Assembly (NCBI GenBank): GCA_005503085.1
Contig: SCOI01000003.1
Coordinates: 310,001-374,000 of the forward strand
Origin: Burkholderiales bacterium C2
GTDB lineage: Bacteria > Pseudomonadota > Gammaproteobacteria > Burkholderiales > Burkholderiaceae_C
Length of the DNA stretch: 64,000 nt
Direction: 5' to 3'
The translations under genes and the position numbers were made by a program. The number at the start of each line of letters is the position of its first letter. Within the stretch, counting starts at the first letter, position 1. The notes under the pieces were generated by a model. That model saw only the letters and a list, made by a program, of their open reading frames with translations, had not been told where the DNA came from and searched no databases. This document shows positions 18,670-28,079 of this stretch, one piece after another.

Positions 18670-19410
18670 TTAGACAGTCATCCCGCCCGACACCTCCAGC
18701 ACCGCGCCATTGACATAGCTGGCCTCGTCGCTGGCCAGGAAGGCGTAGACGTTGGCGATTTCCTCGGGCTTGCCCAGGCGCTTGAGCGGCACATGGGCCT
18801 GCATCTGCTCGATGACCTTGTCGGGAATGGTCGACAGAATGGGCGTCTCGATGAAGCCCGGCGCCACCGCATTGACCCGCACACCCTTGGGCCCCAGCTC
18901 GCGGGCCCAGGTCTTGGTGAAGCCGATCACGCCGAACTTGGCCGCGGCGTAGTTGGTCTGGCCGAAGTTGCCATAGATGCCCACCACCGAGCTGGCGTTC
19001 AGGATCACGCCCGAGCCCTGGGCGCACATGGTGTCGGCGACCGCCTGGGCGCAGTGGAAGACGCCGCGCAGATTGACATCGATGACCGCGTCGAACTGGG
19101 CCAGCGTCATCTTCTGCAGTCGCGCATCCTTGGTGATGCCGGCGTTGTTGACCAGCACATCGATGCGGCCGAAGGTCTCCAGCACCGAGGCCACCATCAG
19201 GTCCACCGAGACACGGTCGGTCACATCGACGATATGGCCCTGGGCCGTGCCGCCGCCGGCCTCGCAGGCCGCGACCGCCGCCGCTACGCCCTCGGGCTTC
19301 AGATCGCAGACGATGACGGTGGCCCCCTCGCGGGCGAATTTCAGCGCGGTGGCCAGGCCTATGCCCTGGGCGGCGCCGGTGACGATGGCGATCTTGTTCT
19401 GCAGTCTCAT
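18670..19410 (-). CDS. Short-chain dehydrogenase/reductase, FabG-like 3-oxoacyl reductase
   Basis: The 246-residue protein has every classical SDR hallmark: cofactor motif [12 protein letters not shown] at 12-23, LVNNAGI, the catalytic Ser in [12 protein letters not shown] and the YxxxK pair in [11 protein letters not shown]. The C-terminal region [20 protein letters not shown] is typical of FabG and PhaB proteins that reduce 3-oxoacyl thioesters with NADPH. It is not next to other fatty acid genes, so it may be a secondary FabG or a reductase for another substrate. It overlaps the upstream esterase gene by four bases. Confidence 0.88.
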   Translation of the reverse strand: MRLQNKIAIVTGAAQGIGLATALKFAREGATVIVCDLKPEGVAAAVAACEAGGGTAQGHIVDVTDRVSVDLMVASVLETFGRIDVLVNNAGITKDARLQKMTLAQFDAVIDVNLRGVFHCAQAVADTMCAQGSGVILNASSVVGIYGNFGQTNYAAAKFGVIGFTKTWARELGPKGVRVNAVAPGFIETPILSTIPDKVIEQMQAHVPLKRLGKPEEIANVYAFLASDEASYVNGAVLEVSGGMTV

Positions 19411-20003
19411 AGATGGAGGAAGTGGGTCAGTTCGTGGAGGTAGTCGTCGAAATCGGACAGGCCGTGGTCGCTGCCTTCCAGCAGCAAGATGCGGCAGCCG
19501 GCATAGCGCTGATGCATCTCGCGCCAGTCCAGTACCTCGTCGCCCTTGGCGATCACGGCCAGATAGCGTGATGGGTCGGTCAACGCACCGGGCGCGAGGG
19601 CGCGCAGTTCGCCGACGAATTCGGGCTTGAAATAGAAGTGCTGGCTCGGGTCCTGCCAGCAGACCTGTTCGCCCAGGTACTTCGCCAGATCGCGCGCCGG
19701 ATCCACGGCCGGATTCAGCAGCACGGCCGGGCAGCCCAGGCGCTGGGCCAGCACCGTGGCATAAAAGCCGCCCAGCGAGCTGCCCATCAAGGCCATGGAC
19801 TCGCGCGGCCAGCCGGCCACCAGGGCCTCGGCCAGGGCCAGCGCCTCGGCCGGCGAGGGCGGCAGCTGCGGGCAGGCGAACACCAGATCGGGGCGGTGCT
19901 CGGCCACCCAGGCCGCCATGCGCTGGGCCTTGGCCGAGCGCGGCGAGGAGCGAAAGCCATGCAGATAAAGCAGATGGGTGGTGGTCTGGGCTGCGGGCAA
20001 CAT
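19407..20003 (-). CDS. YqiA/YcfP-like alpha/beta-hydrolase (UPF0227 esterase)
   Basis: The 198-residue alpha/beta-hydrolase has [12 protein letters not shown] for the oxyanion region, the nucleophile elbow [10 protein letters not shown], the acid in AKGDEVLDW and the catalytic His in [14 protein letters not shown]. This pattern and length match the YqiA/UPF0227 family, whose E. coli member hydrolyses short acyl esters. It is the first gene of a minus-strand run and is coupled to the fabG-like gene. The divergent region to the metalloprotease gene (20004-20246) should contain promoters in both directions. Confidence 0.85.
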   Translation of the reverse strand: MLPAAQTTTHLLYLHGFRSSPRSAKAQRMAAWVAEHRPDLVFACPQLPPSPAEALALAEALVAGWPRESMALMGSSLGGFYATVLAQRLGCPAVLLNPAVDPARDLAKYLGEQVCWQDPSQHFYFKPEFVGELRALAPGALTDPSRYLAVIAKGDEVLDWREMHQRYAGCRILLLEGSDHGLSDFDDYLHELTHFLHL

Positions 20004-20246
20004 GGCGGCGAAGTCTAGCGATTTGCGCCGCCGCAGCGGTCCGCTGCGCGTCTTTGTGGTCTTTTTGTGCGGTTTTCGCCCGAACTCATGCGATGAAGCA
20101 CGGTTTCCGGCGGCCGGCTGGCGTTCTGCCGCATTGACTGCGGACGGGCGCCAAGAGACAGTTGCCGACTTTCATATTTTTCTCCCTATCAACCCCGCTG
20201 GCCGTGGGGGGCCTACCGGCCCCGGCCGGCCGCCAGTGAGTGCCGA

Positions 20247-23024
20247 ATGAGTCTTGCGAAGAAGTCTGTGAATATGCCCGCGCCCATCCGGTGCGAAGGC
20301 CTGGGTCTGTCGGCGGTGGCTGCCGCCATCGTCTTGCTGAGCGGCTGCGCCAGCCTCGAGACCCCGAAGACGGCCGCGCCAGCGCCTGTAGCGACGACTG
20401 CGGCCCCGGCCGCCGCACCCAACTTCCCCGGCGCCGCCGCCAGCGCGCCGGCCAGCGCTGCCGCCGCTGCCAAGCCGCCGGTCGACCCGAGCGCGCCCAA
20501 GCCCTTCGCCGAGGTTAGCAAGGGCGCGACCCAGCAGGACGGCCTGTTCCCGATCTGGCGCAAGGACGACAAGGTCTGGATCGAGATTCCGAAGGCGATG
20601 CTGAACAAGCCGGTGCTGTTCACCGTCAATATCGCCAACTCGGTCGGCGAGCGCGGCCTCTATGCCAGCCAGATGGGCGCGGACTGGATGGCCGAGTTCC
20701 GCCTGGTCGGCAAGCAGGTGCAGCTGATCGCGCTGAACACCAAGTTCCGCGCGGTGGCCGACCAGGGCTCCAAGCGGGCCATCGAGCAGGCCTTCTCGCC
20801 CAGCCTGCTGGGCTCGGGCGCGGTGGCCAGCGCCGAGCATCCGGAGCGCAAATCGGTGCTGGTCGATGCCGGCTTCCTGCTCAGCGACATTCCCGGCTAT
20901 TCGACCCGGCTGGAGATGGCCTACCGCCTGCCCTATGCGATCGATCGCGTGAACTCGTCGATCGAGAGCAGCCGTGCCGAGGCCGCGCTGTCCACCCTGA
21001 CCGCCCGCATTCACTTCGCGACGCCGCGCATCCCCGCGCCGCCGCTGGTGCCCGCGCCCAGCCCGGTGCCGCCACCGACGCCGCCCCAGTCCACGCCGGA
21101 CCCGCGCAGCTTCTTCGTCGACTATGTCTACAGCTTTGCGGCCCTGCCCGAGACGCCGATGGCGCCTCGCCATGCCGACCCGCGCCTGGGTCACTTCATG
21201 GAGTCCTTCACCGATCTGGGCGGTGATCTGAAGGCCAACCCGCGCCTGCACTATGTGCAGCGCTGGCGCCTGGAGAAGAAGGATCCGGCCGCCGAGCTGT
21301 CCGAGCCGGTCAAGCCGATCACCTTCTGGATGGACAAGAACATCCCGGCCCGATACCGGCCGGCGGTCGAGGCCGGCATTGTTGAATGGAACAAGGCCTT
21401 CGAGAAGATCGGCTTCAAGAATGCCGTGCTCGCCAAGCAGCAGCCCGACGATGCCAACTGGGACAATATGGACGCCGGCCATGCGTCGATCCGCTGGTTC
21501 GTCGGCGCCGATGTGGGCTTTGCGATCGGCCCCAGCCACACCGACCCGCGCAGCGGCGAGATTCTGGACGCCGACATCGGCATGAGCGATGTGTTCGCGC
21601 GCGGCTCGCGCCGCATGATTGTCGAAGACGTCGGCCTGAGCAGCGAACAGCGTCTGGCCCAGCTGAGCCAGGGCTGGCAGGGCCTGCAGGCGGGCGAGGC
21701 GCCGGCCCAGTGCCACTATGCGCAGGAGGCCGCCGCCGAGATGAATTTCGCGCTGGACCTGCTCGAAGCGCGCGGCGATATCGCGCCCGATAGCCCCGAG
21801 GCCGAGGCCTTTGTGCAGGCGGTGATCAAGGACACCATCATGCATGAGGTGGGTCACACACTGGGCCTGAAGCACAATTTCAAGGCCTCGACGACCATCA
21901 CCCGCGAGCAGCTCAAGGACAAGGCCCTGACCGAGGCCAAGGGCATCTCCGGCTCGGTGATGGACTACAACGCCTACAACCTCGCGCTCAAGGGCGAGAC
22001 CCAGGCCGCGTTCAACAACACCACGCTGGGTGCCTACGACTACTGGGCCATCGAGTACGCCTACAAGCCGATCGCGCCGGAGCAGGAGAAGGCCGAGCTG
22101 GCCCGCATCGCGGCGCGCAGCACCGAGCCGGCCCTGGCCTATGCCGACGATGCCGACGCCGGTGGCTTCGGCCCCTATGACGGCCTGGACCCGCTGGCCA
22201 ACCGCTTCGACCTCGGTGACGACCCGCTGGCCTATTACAAGAAGCGCCTGCAGCTCTCGCAGGAGCTGTGGACCCGCGTGCAGGACCGCAAGCCCGAGGC
22301 CGGCGACGATCCGCTGCGCCAGCGCCGCGCCTTGCTGGCCGGCTTCAACCAGCTCTACCGTGCGGCCGAGCTGGTGGGCAAGTATGTCGGCGGCATGCAT
22401 GCGCTGCGCGATCTGCCGGGCAGTACCGGCCGTCCGGCTTTCCGGCCGGTCGAGCCGGCCAAGCAGCGCGAGGCCCTGCAGTTCCTGTCCACCGGCCTGT
22501 TCAGCGAAAGCAGCTTCCGCTTCCGCCCCGAGCTGCTGGCCAGTCTGACCCTGGACTACAACGAGTGGGAGCGGGGCGTGCCGGTCAACCTGCCGGCCGC
22601 GGTCGCCCGCGTGCAGCTGGTGGCGCTGGACCGCCTGCTCAGCGCCAACACCGCGACCCGCCTGCTCGACACCCCGGCCTATCTGGCGCCTGCCCAGCGC
22701 AAGAACATGATCTCGCTGAACGAGGTCTATGCCACGGTGCAGGGCTCGGTCTGGAGCGAACTGAAGAGCGGGGCCGAGATTGACCGGCTGCGCCGCAATC
22801 TGCAGCGCGAGCATCTGAAGCGCCTGCAGACCCTGCTGACCCGGGGCTCGGCCAGCCTGCCGCCCGATGCGCTGAGCCTGCTGCGCTACAACGCGACCCG
22901 TCTGCAGGCCGAGCTGCGCCAGGCCTCGGGCAATGGCGCGCTGTCGGTCGAGAGCCGTGCCCACCTGGCCGAAAGCCTGGGCAGCCTGACCGAGGCCTTG
23001 CGTGCGACGATGACACGCAGCTGA
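20247..23024 (+). CDS. Zinc-dependent metalloprotease, predicted lipoprotein (DUF5117/DUF4953-type), copy 1
   Basis: The 925-residue protein has the zinc-protease motif HEVGHTLGLKHNF starting at H533, with the extended HExxHxxGxxH metal-binding pattern and catalytic Glu. The N-terminus ends in a lipobox (VLLSGCAS), so the mature protein is probably lipid-anchored at its Cys near residue 34. A second in-frame ATG at 20274 would also keep the signal. An Ala/Pro-rich linker is followed by a conserved N-terminal domain, a Pro-rich stretch at about 265-285, and the catalytic and C-terminal helical domains. The substrate is unknown. It lies directly upstream of a close paralogue and ends at a strong intrinsic terminator. 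Confidence 0.88.
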   Translation: MSLAKKSVNMPAPIRCEGLGLSAVAAAIVLLSGCASLETPKTAAPAPVATTAAPAAAPNFPGAAASAPASAAAAAKPPVDPSAPKPFAEVSKGATQQDGLFPIWRKDDKVWIEIPKAMLNKPVLFTVNIANSVGERGLYASQMGADWMAEFRLVGKQVQLIALNTKFRAVADQGSKRAIEQAFSPSLLGSGAVASAEHPERKSVLVDAGFLLSDIPGYSTRLEMAYRLPYAIDRVNSSIESSRAEAALSTLTARIHFATPRIPAPPLVPAPSPVPPPTPPQSTPDPRSFFVDYVYSFAALPETPMAPRHADPRLGHFMESFTDLGGDLKANPRLHYVQRWRLEKKDPAAELSEPVKPITFWMDKNIPARYRPAVEAGIVEWNKAFEKIGFKNAVLAKQQPDDANWDNMDAGHASIRWFVGADVGFAIGPSHTDPRSGEILDADIGMSDVFARGSRRMIVEDVGLSSEQRLAQLSQGWQGLQAGEAPAQCHYAQEAAAEMNFALDLLEARGDIAPDSPEAEAFVQAVIKDTIMHEVGHTLGLKHNFKASTTITREQLKDKALTEAKGISGSVMDYNAYNLALKGETQAAFNNTTLGAYDYWAIEYAYKPIAPEQEKAELARIAARSTEPALAYADDADAGGFGPYDGLDPLANRFDLGDDPLAYYKKRLQLSQELWTRVQDRKPEAGDDPLRQRRALLAGFNQLYRAAELVGKYVGGMHALRDLPGSTGRPAFRPVEPAKQREALQFLSTGLFSESSFRFRPELLASLTLDYNEWERGVPVNLPAAVARVQLVALDRLLSANTATRLLDTPAYLAPAQRKNMISLNEVYATVQGSVWSELKSGAEIDRLRRNLQREHLKRLQTLLTRGSASLPPDALSLLRYNATRLQAELRQASGNGALSVESRAHLAESLGSLTEALRATMTRS

Positions 23025-23046
23025 GCCGCCGCGGCCCGCCCCTCGC

Positions 23047-23075
23047 AAAAGCCGGCCGCGTGCCGGCTTTTGTTT
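23047..23075 (+). terminator. Intrinsic terminator between the two metalloprotease genes
   Basis: Perfect 10-bp arms aaaagccggc (23047-23056) and gccggctttt (23062-23071) flank a five-base loop, followed by GTTT. It lies 22 bp after the stop of copy 1. It makes a start for copy 2 at the GTG inside this hairpin (23060) unlikely, and implies that copy 2 has its own promoter or depends on read-through. Confidence 0.8.
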
Positions 23076-23104
23076 CCCAGGATCCACGAACGATATTGCT
23101 CCAG

Positions 23105-25705
23105 ATGACACGCTGCCCCCATCCACTGTCGGCGCTGCTGCTGGCCCTGCTGCTGAGCAGCGGCGCCAGCCTGGCCCAGACGCCACCGCCCAATGCCGTC
23201 CCTGCCGCCGCTGGCGCCCCCAAGCCCTTCGACGAGGTCACCAAAGGCGCCAGCCAGGACGCGGGCCTGTTCCCGCTCTGGCGCAAGGACGACAAGGTCT
23301 GGATCGAGGTGCCGAAGGCGGCGCTGAACAAGCCCTTTCTGTTCAGCGTCAATTTTTCCAACTCGGTCGGCGAGCGCGGTCTCTACGCCAGCCAGATGGG
23401 CCCGGCCTGGCTGGCCGAGTTCCGCCTGGTCGGCAAGCAGCTGCAGCTGATCGCGCTGAATACCCAGTTCCGTGCGGTCGCCGACCAGGGTTCGCGGCGC
23501 GCCATCGAGCAAGCCTTCTCGCCCAGCCTGCTGGGCGCCGGCGCGCTGGCCAGCGCCGAACATCCCGAGCGCAAGTCCCTGCTGGTGGACGCGGCCTTCC
23601 TGCTGTCCGACATCCCCGGCTACTCGACCAAGCTGGAGGCGGCCTACCGCCTGCCGTTCACGCTGGACCGCGCCAACTCCTTCATCGAGACCGCCCGCGC
23701 CGAGGCCACGCTGTCCACGCTGACGGCCCGCATCCATTTCGCGACGCCGCGCATCCCGGCGCCGCCCTTGCAGCCCGGTCCGGCCCCGACGCCGCCGCAG
23801 GCCACGCCCGATCCACGCAGCTTCTTCGTCAGCTATGTCTACAGCTTCGCGGCCCTGCCCGAGCAGCCGATGGCGCCGCGCCTGGCCGATCCGCGCCTGG
23901 GCCATTTCAGCGACGCCTTCAGCGATCTGGGCGGCGACCTGAAGGCCAACCCTCGGGTCCACTACATCAAGCGCTGGCGGCTGGAGAAGCAGGACGAGGC
24001 GGCCGCGCTGTCCGAGCCGGTCAAGCCCATCACCTTCTGGCTGGACAAGAACATCCCGCTGAAATACCGCCCGGTGGTGGCCGAGGCCATCCTGGAATGG
24101 AACAAGGCCTTCGAGAAGATCGGCTTCAAGAACGCGCTGGTGGTCCAGCAGCAGCCCGATGATGCCGATTGGGACAATATGGACGCTGGCCATGCCTCGG
24201 TGCGCTGGTTTGTCGGCGCCGACATCGGCTTCAATATCGGCCCCAGCCGCAGCGACCCGCGCAGCGGCGAGATCCTCGATGCCGACATCGGCCTCAGCGA
24301 CGCCTTCGGTCGCGGCGCGCGGCGCCAGATCGTCGACGATATTGGCTATGGCGGCCACCGTGGACACCAGCATGCCGACGGCTCGGTCTGCATGGACGCC
24401 GAGTTCAGCGCCGCCGAGGCCGAGTTTGCGCTGGACCTGCTGGAAGCGCGCGACGAGATCGCGCCCGACAGCCCCGAGGTGGAGGCCTTTGTGCGCAGCA
24501 CCATCAAGGGCACGATGATGCACGAGGTCGGCCACACCCTCGGGCTGAAGCACAACTTCAAGGCCTCCACCGGCATCAGTGCCGCGCAGCTGCGGGACAA
24601 GGCCTTCACCGAGGCCCACAGCATCTCCAACTCGGTGATGGAGTATGTGGCGGTCAATATCGCGCTGAAGGGCGAACCCCAGGCCGGCTTCCACCGCTCG
24701 ACCCTGGGGCCTTACGATTACTGGGCCATCGAGTACGCCTATAAGCCGCTGCCCAAGGACGGCGAGGCCGCCGAGCTGGCGCGTATCGCCGCACGCAGCA
24801 CCGAGCCGGCGCTGGCCTATGGCGACGATATCGATGCCGGCACCAGCGGTCTCTACGACGGCATGGACCCCAGCGCCAATCGCTTCGACCTCAGCAACGA
24901 CCCGCTGGCCTATTACAAAAAGCGCCTGAAGCTCTCGCAGGAGCTCTGGGCCCGCGTGCAGGACCGCCAGCCCCAGCCCGGCGACGACCCGCTGCGTGCG
25001 CGCCGTTCGGTGCTGGCTGGCCTGACCCAAATGGCCACCGTGGCCGAGCTCAGCGCCAAATACGTTGGCGGCATGACGGCGCTGCGCGACCTGCCCGGCA
25101 GCACCGGCCGGCCCAGCTTCGCGCCGGTCGATCCGGCCAAGCAGCGCGAGGCCTTGCAGTTTCTGGCCAGCGGCATCTTCAGCGCCGACAGCTTCCGCTT
25201 CCGGCCCGAGTTCCTGTCCAGCCTGGGCCTGGACTACAACGAACGCGATCTGCGCGGCCTGCCGCTGAGCATCCCGGCCTCGGTCGCGCGGGTGCAGCTG
25301 GGGGCGCTGGACCGCCTGCTGGGCGCACCGACGGCGCAGCGCCTGCTCGATCTGCCGGCCTATGTGGCCGTCGAGCAGCGCCGCGGCCTGATCTCGCTCA
25401 GCGAGGTCTATGCGAGCTTGCAGGGCTCGATCTGGAGCGAGCTGAGAAGCGGCGCCGAGATCGACCGGCTGCGCCGCAATCTGCAGCGCGAGCATCTGAA
25501 GCGGGTGCAGAGCCTGCTGACGCGCGGCTCGGCCAGCCTGCCGCCCGACGCGCTGAGCCTGCTGCGCCATCACGCCACCCGGCTGCAGGCCCAGCTGCGC
25601 CAGGCCGCGGGCCGTAGCGGCCTGTCGGTCGAGAGCCGGGCCCATCTGGCCGAGAGCCTGAGCCTGCTGACGCAGGCACTGAGCGCGACGATGACGCGGG
25701 CCTGA
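23105..25705 (+). CDS. Zinc-dependent metalloprotease, secreted (DUF5117/DUF4953-type), copy 2
   Basis: I choose the ATG at 23105 (866 residues) because it gives a clean Sec signal peptide (LSALLLALLLSSGASLAQ) and lies beyond the upstream terminator. The zinc motif HEVGHTLGLKHNF starts at H473. The protein aligns along its whole length with copy 1, with long identical stretches, so the pair is a tandem duplication. Differences include the lack of a lipobox, a shorter N-terminal linker and a His-rich insert (GYGGHRGHQHADG at about 415) where copy 1 has a longer Gln-rich segment. Export to the periplasm or outside is predicted; the substrate is unknown. Confidence 0.88.
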   Translation: MTRCPHPLSALLLALLLSSGASLAQTPPPNAVPAAAGAPKPFDEVTKGASQDAGLFPLWRKDDKVWIEVPKAALNKPFLFSVNFSNSVGERGLYASQMGPAWLAEFRLVGKQLQLIALNTQFRAVADQGSRRAIEQAFSPSLLGAGALASAEHPERKSLLVDAAFLLSDIPGYSTKLEAAYRLPFTLDRANSFIETARAEATLSTLTARIHFATPRIPAPPLQPGPAPTPPQATPDPRSFFVSYVYSFAALPEQPMAPRLADPRLGHFSDAFSDLGGDLKANPRVHYIKRWRLEKQDEAAALSEPVKPITFWLDKNIPLKYRPVVAEAILEWNKAFEKIGFKNALVVQQQPDDADWDNMDAGHASVRWFVGADIGFNIGPSRSDPRSGEILDADIGLSDAFGRGARRQIVDDIGYGGHRGHQHADGSVCMDAEFSAAEAEFALDLLEARDEIAPDSPEVEAFVRSTIKGTMMHEVGHTLGLKHNFKASTGISAAQLRDKAFTEAHSISNSVMEYVAVNIALKGEPQAGFHRSTLGPYDYWAIEYAYKPLPKDGEAAELARIAARSTEPALAYGDDIDAGTSGLYDGMDPSANRFDLSNDPLAYYKKRLKLSQELWARVQDRQPQPGDDPLRARRSVLAGLTQMATVAELSAKYVGGMTALRDLPGSTGRPSFAPVDPAKQREALQFLASGIFSADSFRFRPEFLSSLGLDYNERDLRGLPLSIPASVARVQLGALDRLLGAPTAQRLLDLPAYVAVEQRRGLISLSEVYASLQGSIWSELRSGAEIDRLRRNLQREHLKRVQSLLTRGSASLPPDALSLLRHHATRLQAQLRQAAGRSGLSVESRAHLAESLSLLTQALSATMTRA

Positions 25706-25716
25706 GCCCGGCCGCG

Positions 25717-25738
25717 TCTTCAGGCGGTCTTCAGGCGG
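25717..25738 (+). promoter_or_regulatory. Tandem 11-bp direct repeat, candidate response-regulator box
   Basis: The 11-mer tcttcaggcgg occurs twice head to tail (25717-25727 and 25728-25738). It contains CTTCAG-N5-CTTCAG at 25718-25734. Direct hexamers with five-base spacing are the known geometry of PmrA/BasR-type OmpR-family sites. It lies 22-43 bp upstream of the response-regulator ATG at 25761, so it probably mediates autoregulation. Confidence 0.55.
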
Positions 25739-25760
25739 CCATGCTCCAATCGCGGTGCTC

Positions 25761-26432
25761 ATGAACATCCTGCTGCTCGAAGACGATCTGGACCTGGGGG
25801 ACGCGGTGCGCCTGGCTTTCGAAGCTGAGGGCTACCGTGTGGTCTGGGTGCGCCGCCTGGCCGACGCGATCGCGGCCCTGGGCGGTGCCCGGCCCGACCT
25901 GCTGGTGCTGGATCTGGGTCTGCCCGATGGTGACGGCCATGAGCTGCTGGCCTGGCTGAAGCAGGAGTCGGCGGCCGTGCCGGCCCTGATTCTGAGCGCG
26001 CGCGACGGCCTGGATGAGCGTCTGCGCGGCCTGGACGGCGGCGCCGACGACTATCTCGTCAAGCCTTTTGCCTTGCAGGAACTGCTGTCCCGGGTGCGGG
26101 CGCTGGCGCGGCGCAGCTATGGCCTGGAGAGCGGGCAGCTGAGCCTTCGCGGCCTGCTGCTGCACGAGGCCTCGATGCGGGCGACGGTCGATGGCCGGCT
26201 GCTGGAGCTCTCGCCCAGCGAGTTCCGTCTGCTGGCGGCGCTGCTGAAGCGCGCCGACCGGGTGCTGACCCGGCGCTTCCTGGAAGACCAGGTGCTGGCC
26301 GGCAGCGCGGCCGAGAGCAATGTGCTGGATGTGCACATCTCCAGCCTGCGCCGCAAGATCGGCGAGGGCTATATCCGCACGATACGGGGCCTGGGCTATG
26401 TGATGGACCGCCAGCCCGTCACCACCCGATGA
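25761..26432 (+). CDS. OmpR-family response regulator (PmrA/QseB-like)
   Basis: The 223-residue protein has a receiver domain with acidic residues E7, D8 and D9 and phospho-acceptor D51, and the switch Lys in YLVKPFALQEL. A winged-helix DNA-binding domain follows (about 125-220; ELSPSEFRLLAALLKRADRVLTRRFLEDQVL and NVLDVHISSLRRKIG). The start at 25761 (MNILLLEDD) is standard for the family; a GTG two codons earlier is also in frame. It overlaps the kinase gene by four bases. A tandem CTTCAG repeat just upstream is a likely self-binding site. The inducing signal is unknown. Confidence 0.92.
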   Translation: MNILLLEDDLDLGDAVRLAFEAEGYRVVWVRRLADAIAALGGARPDLLVLDLGLPDGDGHELLAWLKQESAAVPALILSARDGLDERLRGLDGGADDYLVKPFALQELLSRVRALARRSYGLESGQLSLRGLLLHEASMRATVDGRLLELSPSEFRLLAALLKRADRVLTRRFLEDQVLAGSAAESNVLDVHISSLRRKIGEGYIRTIRGLGYVMDRQPVTTR

Positions 26433-27826
26433 GGGGCTGGTGGCGCCGGCTGGTCGAGCCCTCGGTGCTGCGTGGCCTGCTGCTGGCGCAGATCGCGCTG
26501 GTCAGCCTGGTCTGGCTGGGTCTGGTGCTGCTGGTGGTCAGGGAGAGCCAGCAGGAGACGGCGCTGCGCCAGTCTGTGCCGGCGATGGAGGCCCTGGTGG
26601 CCACGGCCGAGGCCTTGGTCGACCAGCCCGAGGCTTTGCACCGGGTGCTGGGCAAGGTCGATGAATGGAACCGCCTGGGCGGCGGCGCGCTGGATGACCC
26701 GATGCTGCGCACCGGCATGCTGGTCTGGCGCGGCGCGGCCCGGGTCTTCGCCACCGACGGCCTGCCTGCCTCGCTGTATCAGCGCCATCCCGAGGGACTC
26801 AAGGAGATCGAGATGGTCGATGGCCGCTGGCAGGTGCTGACCGTGCACTCCGGCAGCGGCAGCGATGTCGCGGTCAGCTTCATCTACCCCCAGGGCATCA
26901 TGGCCGTGATGGTGGCGCTGAACAGCCGCGGCTATCTGCTGCTGCCGCTGATCGTCAGCCTGCCGCTGCTGGTGCTGCCGGCCTGGCTGTCGGTGCGCTG
27001 GGCGCTGCGGCCCTGGCGCCGGCTCAGCGCCGAGGTGGCGCGGCGCGACGAGCAGGAGCTGTCGCCGATCACGCTGCCGGCTCGCGAGCGCGAGCTGCGG
27101 CCGCTGCTGGAGGCTATCAACCGGCTGCTCGGCCGCCTGCGCGGCGCGCGCACGCGTGAGCGCCAGTTCGTCGCCGATGCTGCCCATGAGCTGCGCACGC
27201 CGCTCAGCGCGATGAGTCTGTATGCCGAGTCGATGCAGCGCCTGGCGCTGCCGCCACCGGCCGCGCCGCTGCTGGACGGCATGCTGCGCAGCAGCGCCCG
27301 TGCCACGCGCCTGATCAACCAGCTGCTGACCCTGACGCGCAGCGAGGCCGAAGCCCAGGCGCCGGCCCGGCGCCTCGACTTGGCAGTCCTGGTCGGCGAG
27401 GTGCTGGCCGAGACGGCCATCCTGGCCGAGGGGCGGCGCGTGCAGCTGGACTGCGAGTTGCCGGAGTCGCTCTGGCTGGACGGCCAGGCCGAGGGCCTGG
27501 GCTCGCTGTTCGGCAATCTGATCGAGAACGCGATCAAGTACAGCCCCGAGGGCGGGCGCGTCAGCCTGCGCCTGTGGCGCGAGGGGGGCGAGATCTGCGC
27601 GCGCCTCAGCGACCAGGGGCCGGGCATTGCACCGGCCTGGCGCGAGGCGGTGCTGCACCGCTTCGCGCGCCTGCCCGACCAGAGCCAGGCCGGCAGCGGC
27701 CTGGGTCTGGCCATCGTGGCCAGCGTGCTGCAGAGCCATGGCGGCCGGCTGACGCTGGACGATGCGCCGGGCGGCGGGCTGCTGGTGCGGCTGTGGCTGC
27801 CGGCGGCGGATTCCGCCCGCGCCTGA
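26429..27826 (+). CDS. Sensor histidine kinase (PmrB/QseC/TctE-like)
   Basis: The 465-residue membrane kinase has a transmembrane helix at about 10-36, a periplasmic sensor region of about 125 residues and a second helix at about 160-188. The catalytic part has the phospho-acceptor H253 in DAAHELRTPLSAMSLYAES, the N box NLIENAIKYSPEGG, the G1 box SDQGPGIAP and the G2 box GSGLGLAIV. It is the cognate partner of the overlapping response regulator. QseC-type kinases often respond to metals or envelope stress; nothing here fixes the ligand. Confidence 0.92.
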   Translation: MRGWWRRLVEPSVLRGLLLAQIALVSLVWLGLVLLVVRESQQETALRQSVPAMEALVATAEALVDQPEALHRVLGKVDEWNRLGGGALDDPMLRTGMLVWRGAARVFATDGLPASLYQRHPEGLKEIEMVDGRWQVLTVHSGSGSDVAVSFIYPQGIMAVMVALNSRGYLLLPLIVSLPLLVLPAWLSVRWALRPWRRLSAEVARRDEQELSPITLPARERELRPLLEAINRLLGRLRGARTRERQFVADAAHELRTPLSAMSLYAESMQRLALPPPAAPLLDGMLRSSARATRLINQLLTLTRSEAEAQAPARRLDLAVLVGEVLAETAILAEGRRVQLDCELPESLWLDGQAEGLGSLFGNLIENAIKYSPEGGRVSLRLWREGGEICARLSDQGPGIAPAWREAVLHRFARLPDQSQAGSGLGLAIVASVLQSHGGRLTLDDAPGGGLLVRLWLPAADSARA

Positions 27827-27939
27827 GCAACGCGCCGGGTTGCCGGCGCTTAGACATGAGATCAGCGGCCAGCCCCGGGAGGGGCTGGGCTCAGCATGCC
27901 GGCGTCGCCTGTTTCATCTTCATTTCAAGTTCATCCTCC

Positions 27940-27970
27940 ACTTGCAGTGCCCTATGCAAGTCCTTCTTTT
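27940..27970 (+). terminator. Possible terminator of the two-component operon
   Basis: ACTTGCA (27940-27946) pairs with TGCAAGT (27955-27961) around an eight-base loop, followed by CCTTCTTTTT. The stem is short and not GC-rich, so efficiency is doubtful. Confidence 0.4.
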
Positions 27971-28050
27971 TGAACGAATTTTGTCTGGCTGGTACCTCGA
28001 ACAACAGAATGTAAGTGCTTGATTTCATTGGGAAAACATCGAGTTTCACC

Positions 28051-28079
28051 TTGACCGATGGTGACTCGGTGAGTAAAGT
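28051..28079 (+). promoter_or_regulatory. Promoter of mraZ / dcw cluster (Pmra)
   Basis: The -35 TTGACC (28051-28056) and -10 TAAAGT (28074-28079) have a 17-bp spacer. The predicted transcription start near 28086 gives a leader of about 22 nt before the GTG start of mraZ. Repeated GGTGA motifs lie in the spacer and around the -10, in the right place for MraZ autorepression. Confidence 0.55.

Noticed and set aside
23060-23104. GTG start for metalloprotease copy 2
   Set aside because: It lies inside the terminator hairpin of copy 1; the ATG at 23105 gives a proper signal peptide.
20172-25768. Long minus-strand open frames opposite the metalloproteases
   Set aside because: They are antisense shadows of the two metalloprotease genes, rich in Gln/Arg/Leu/Gly without domains.
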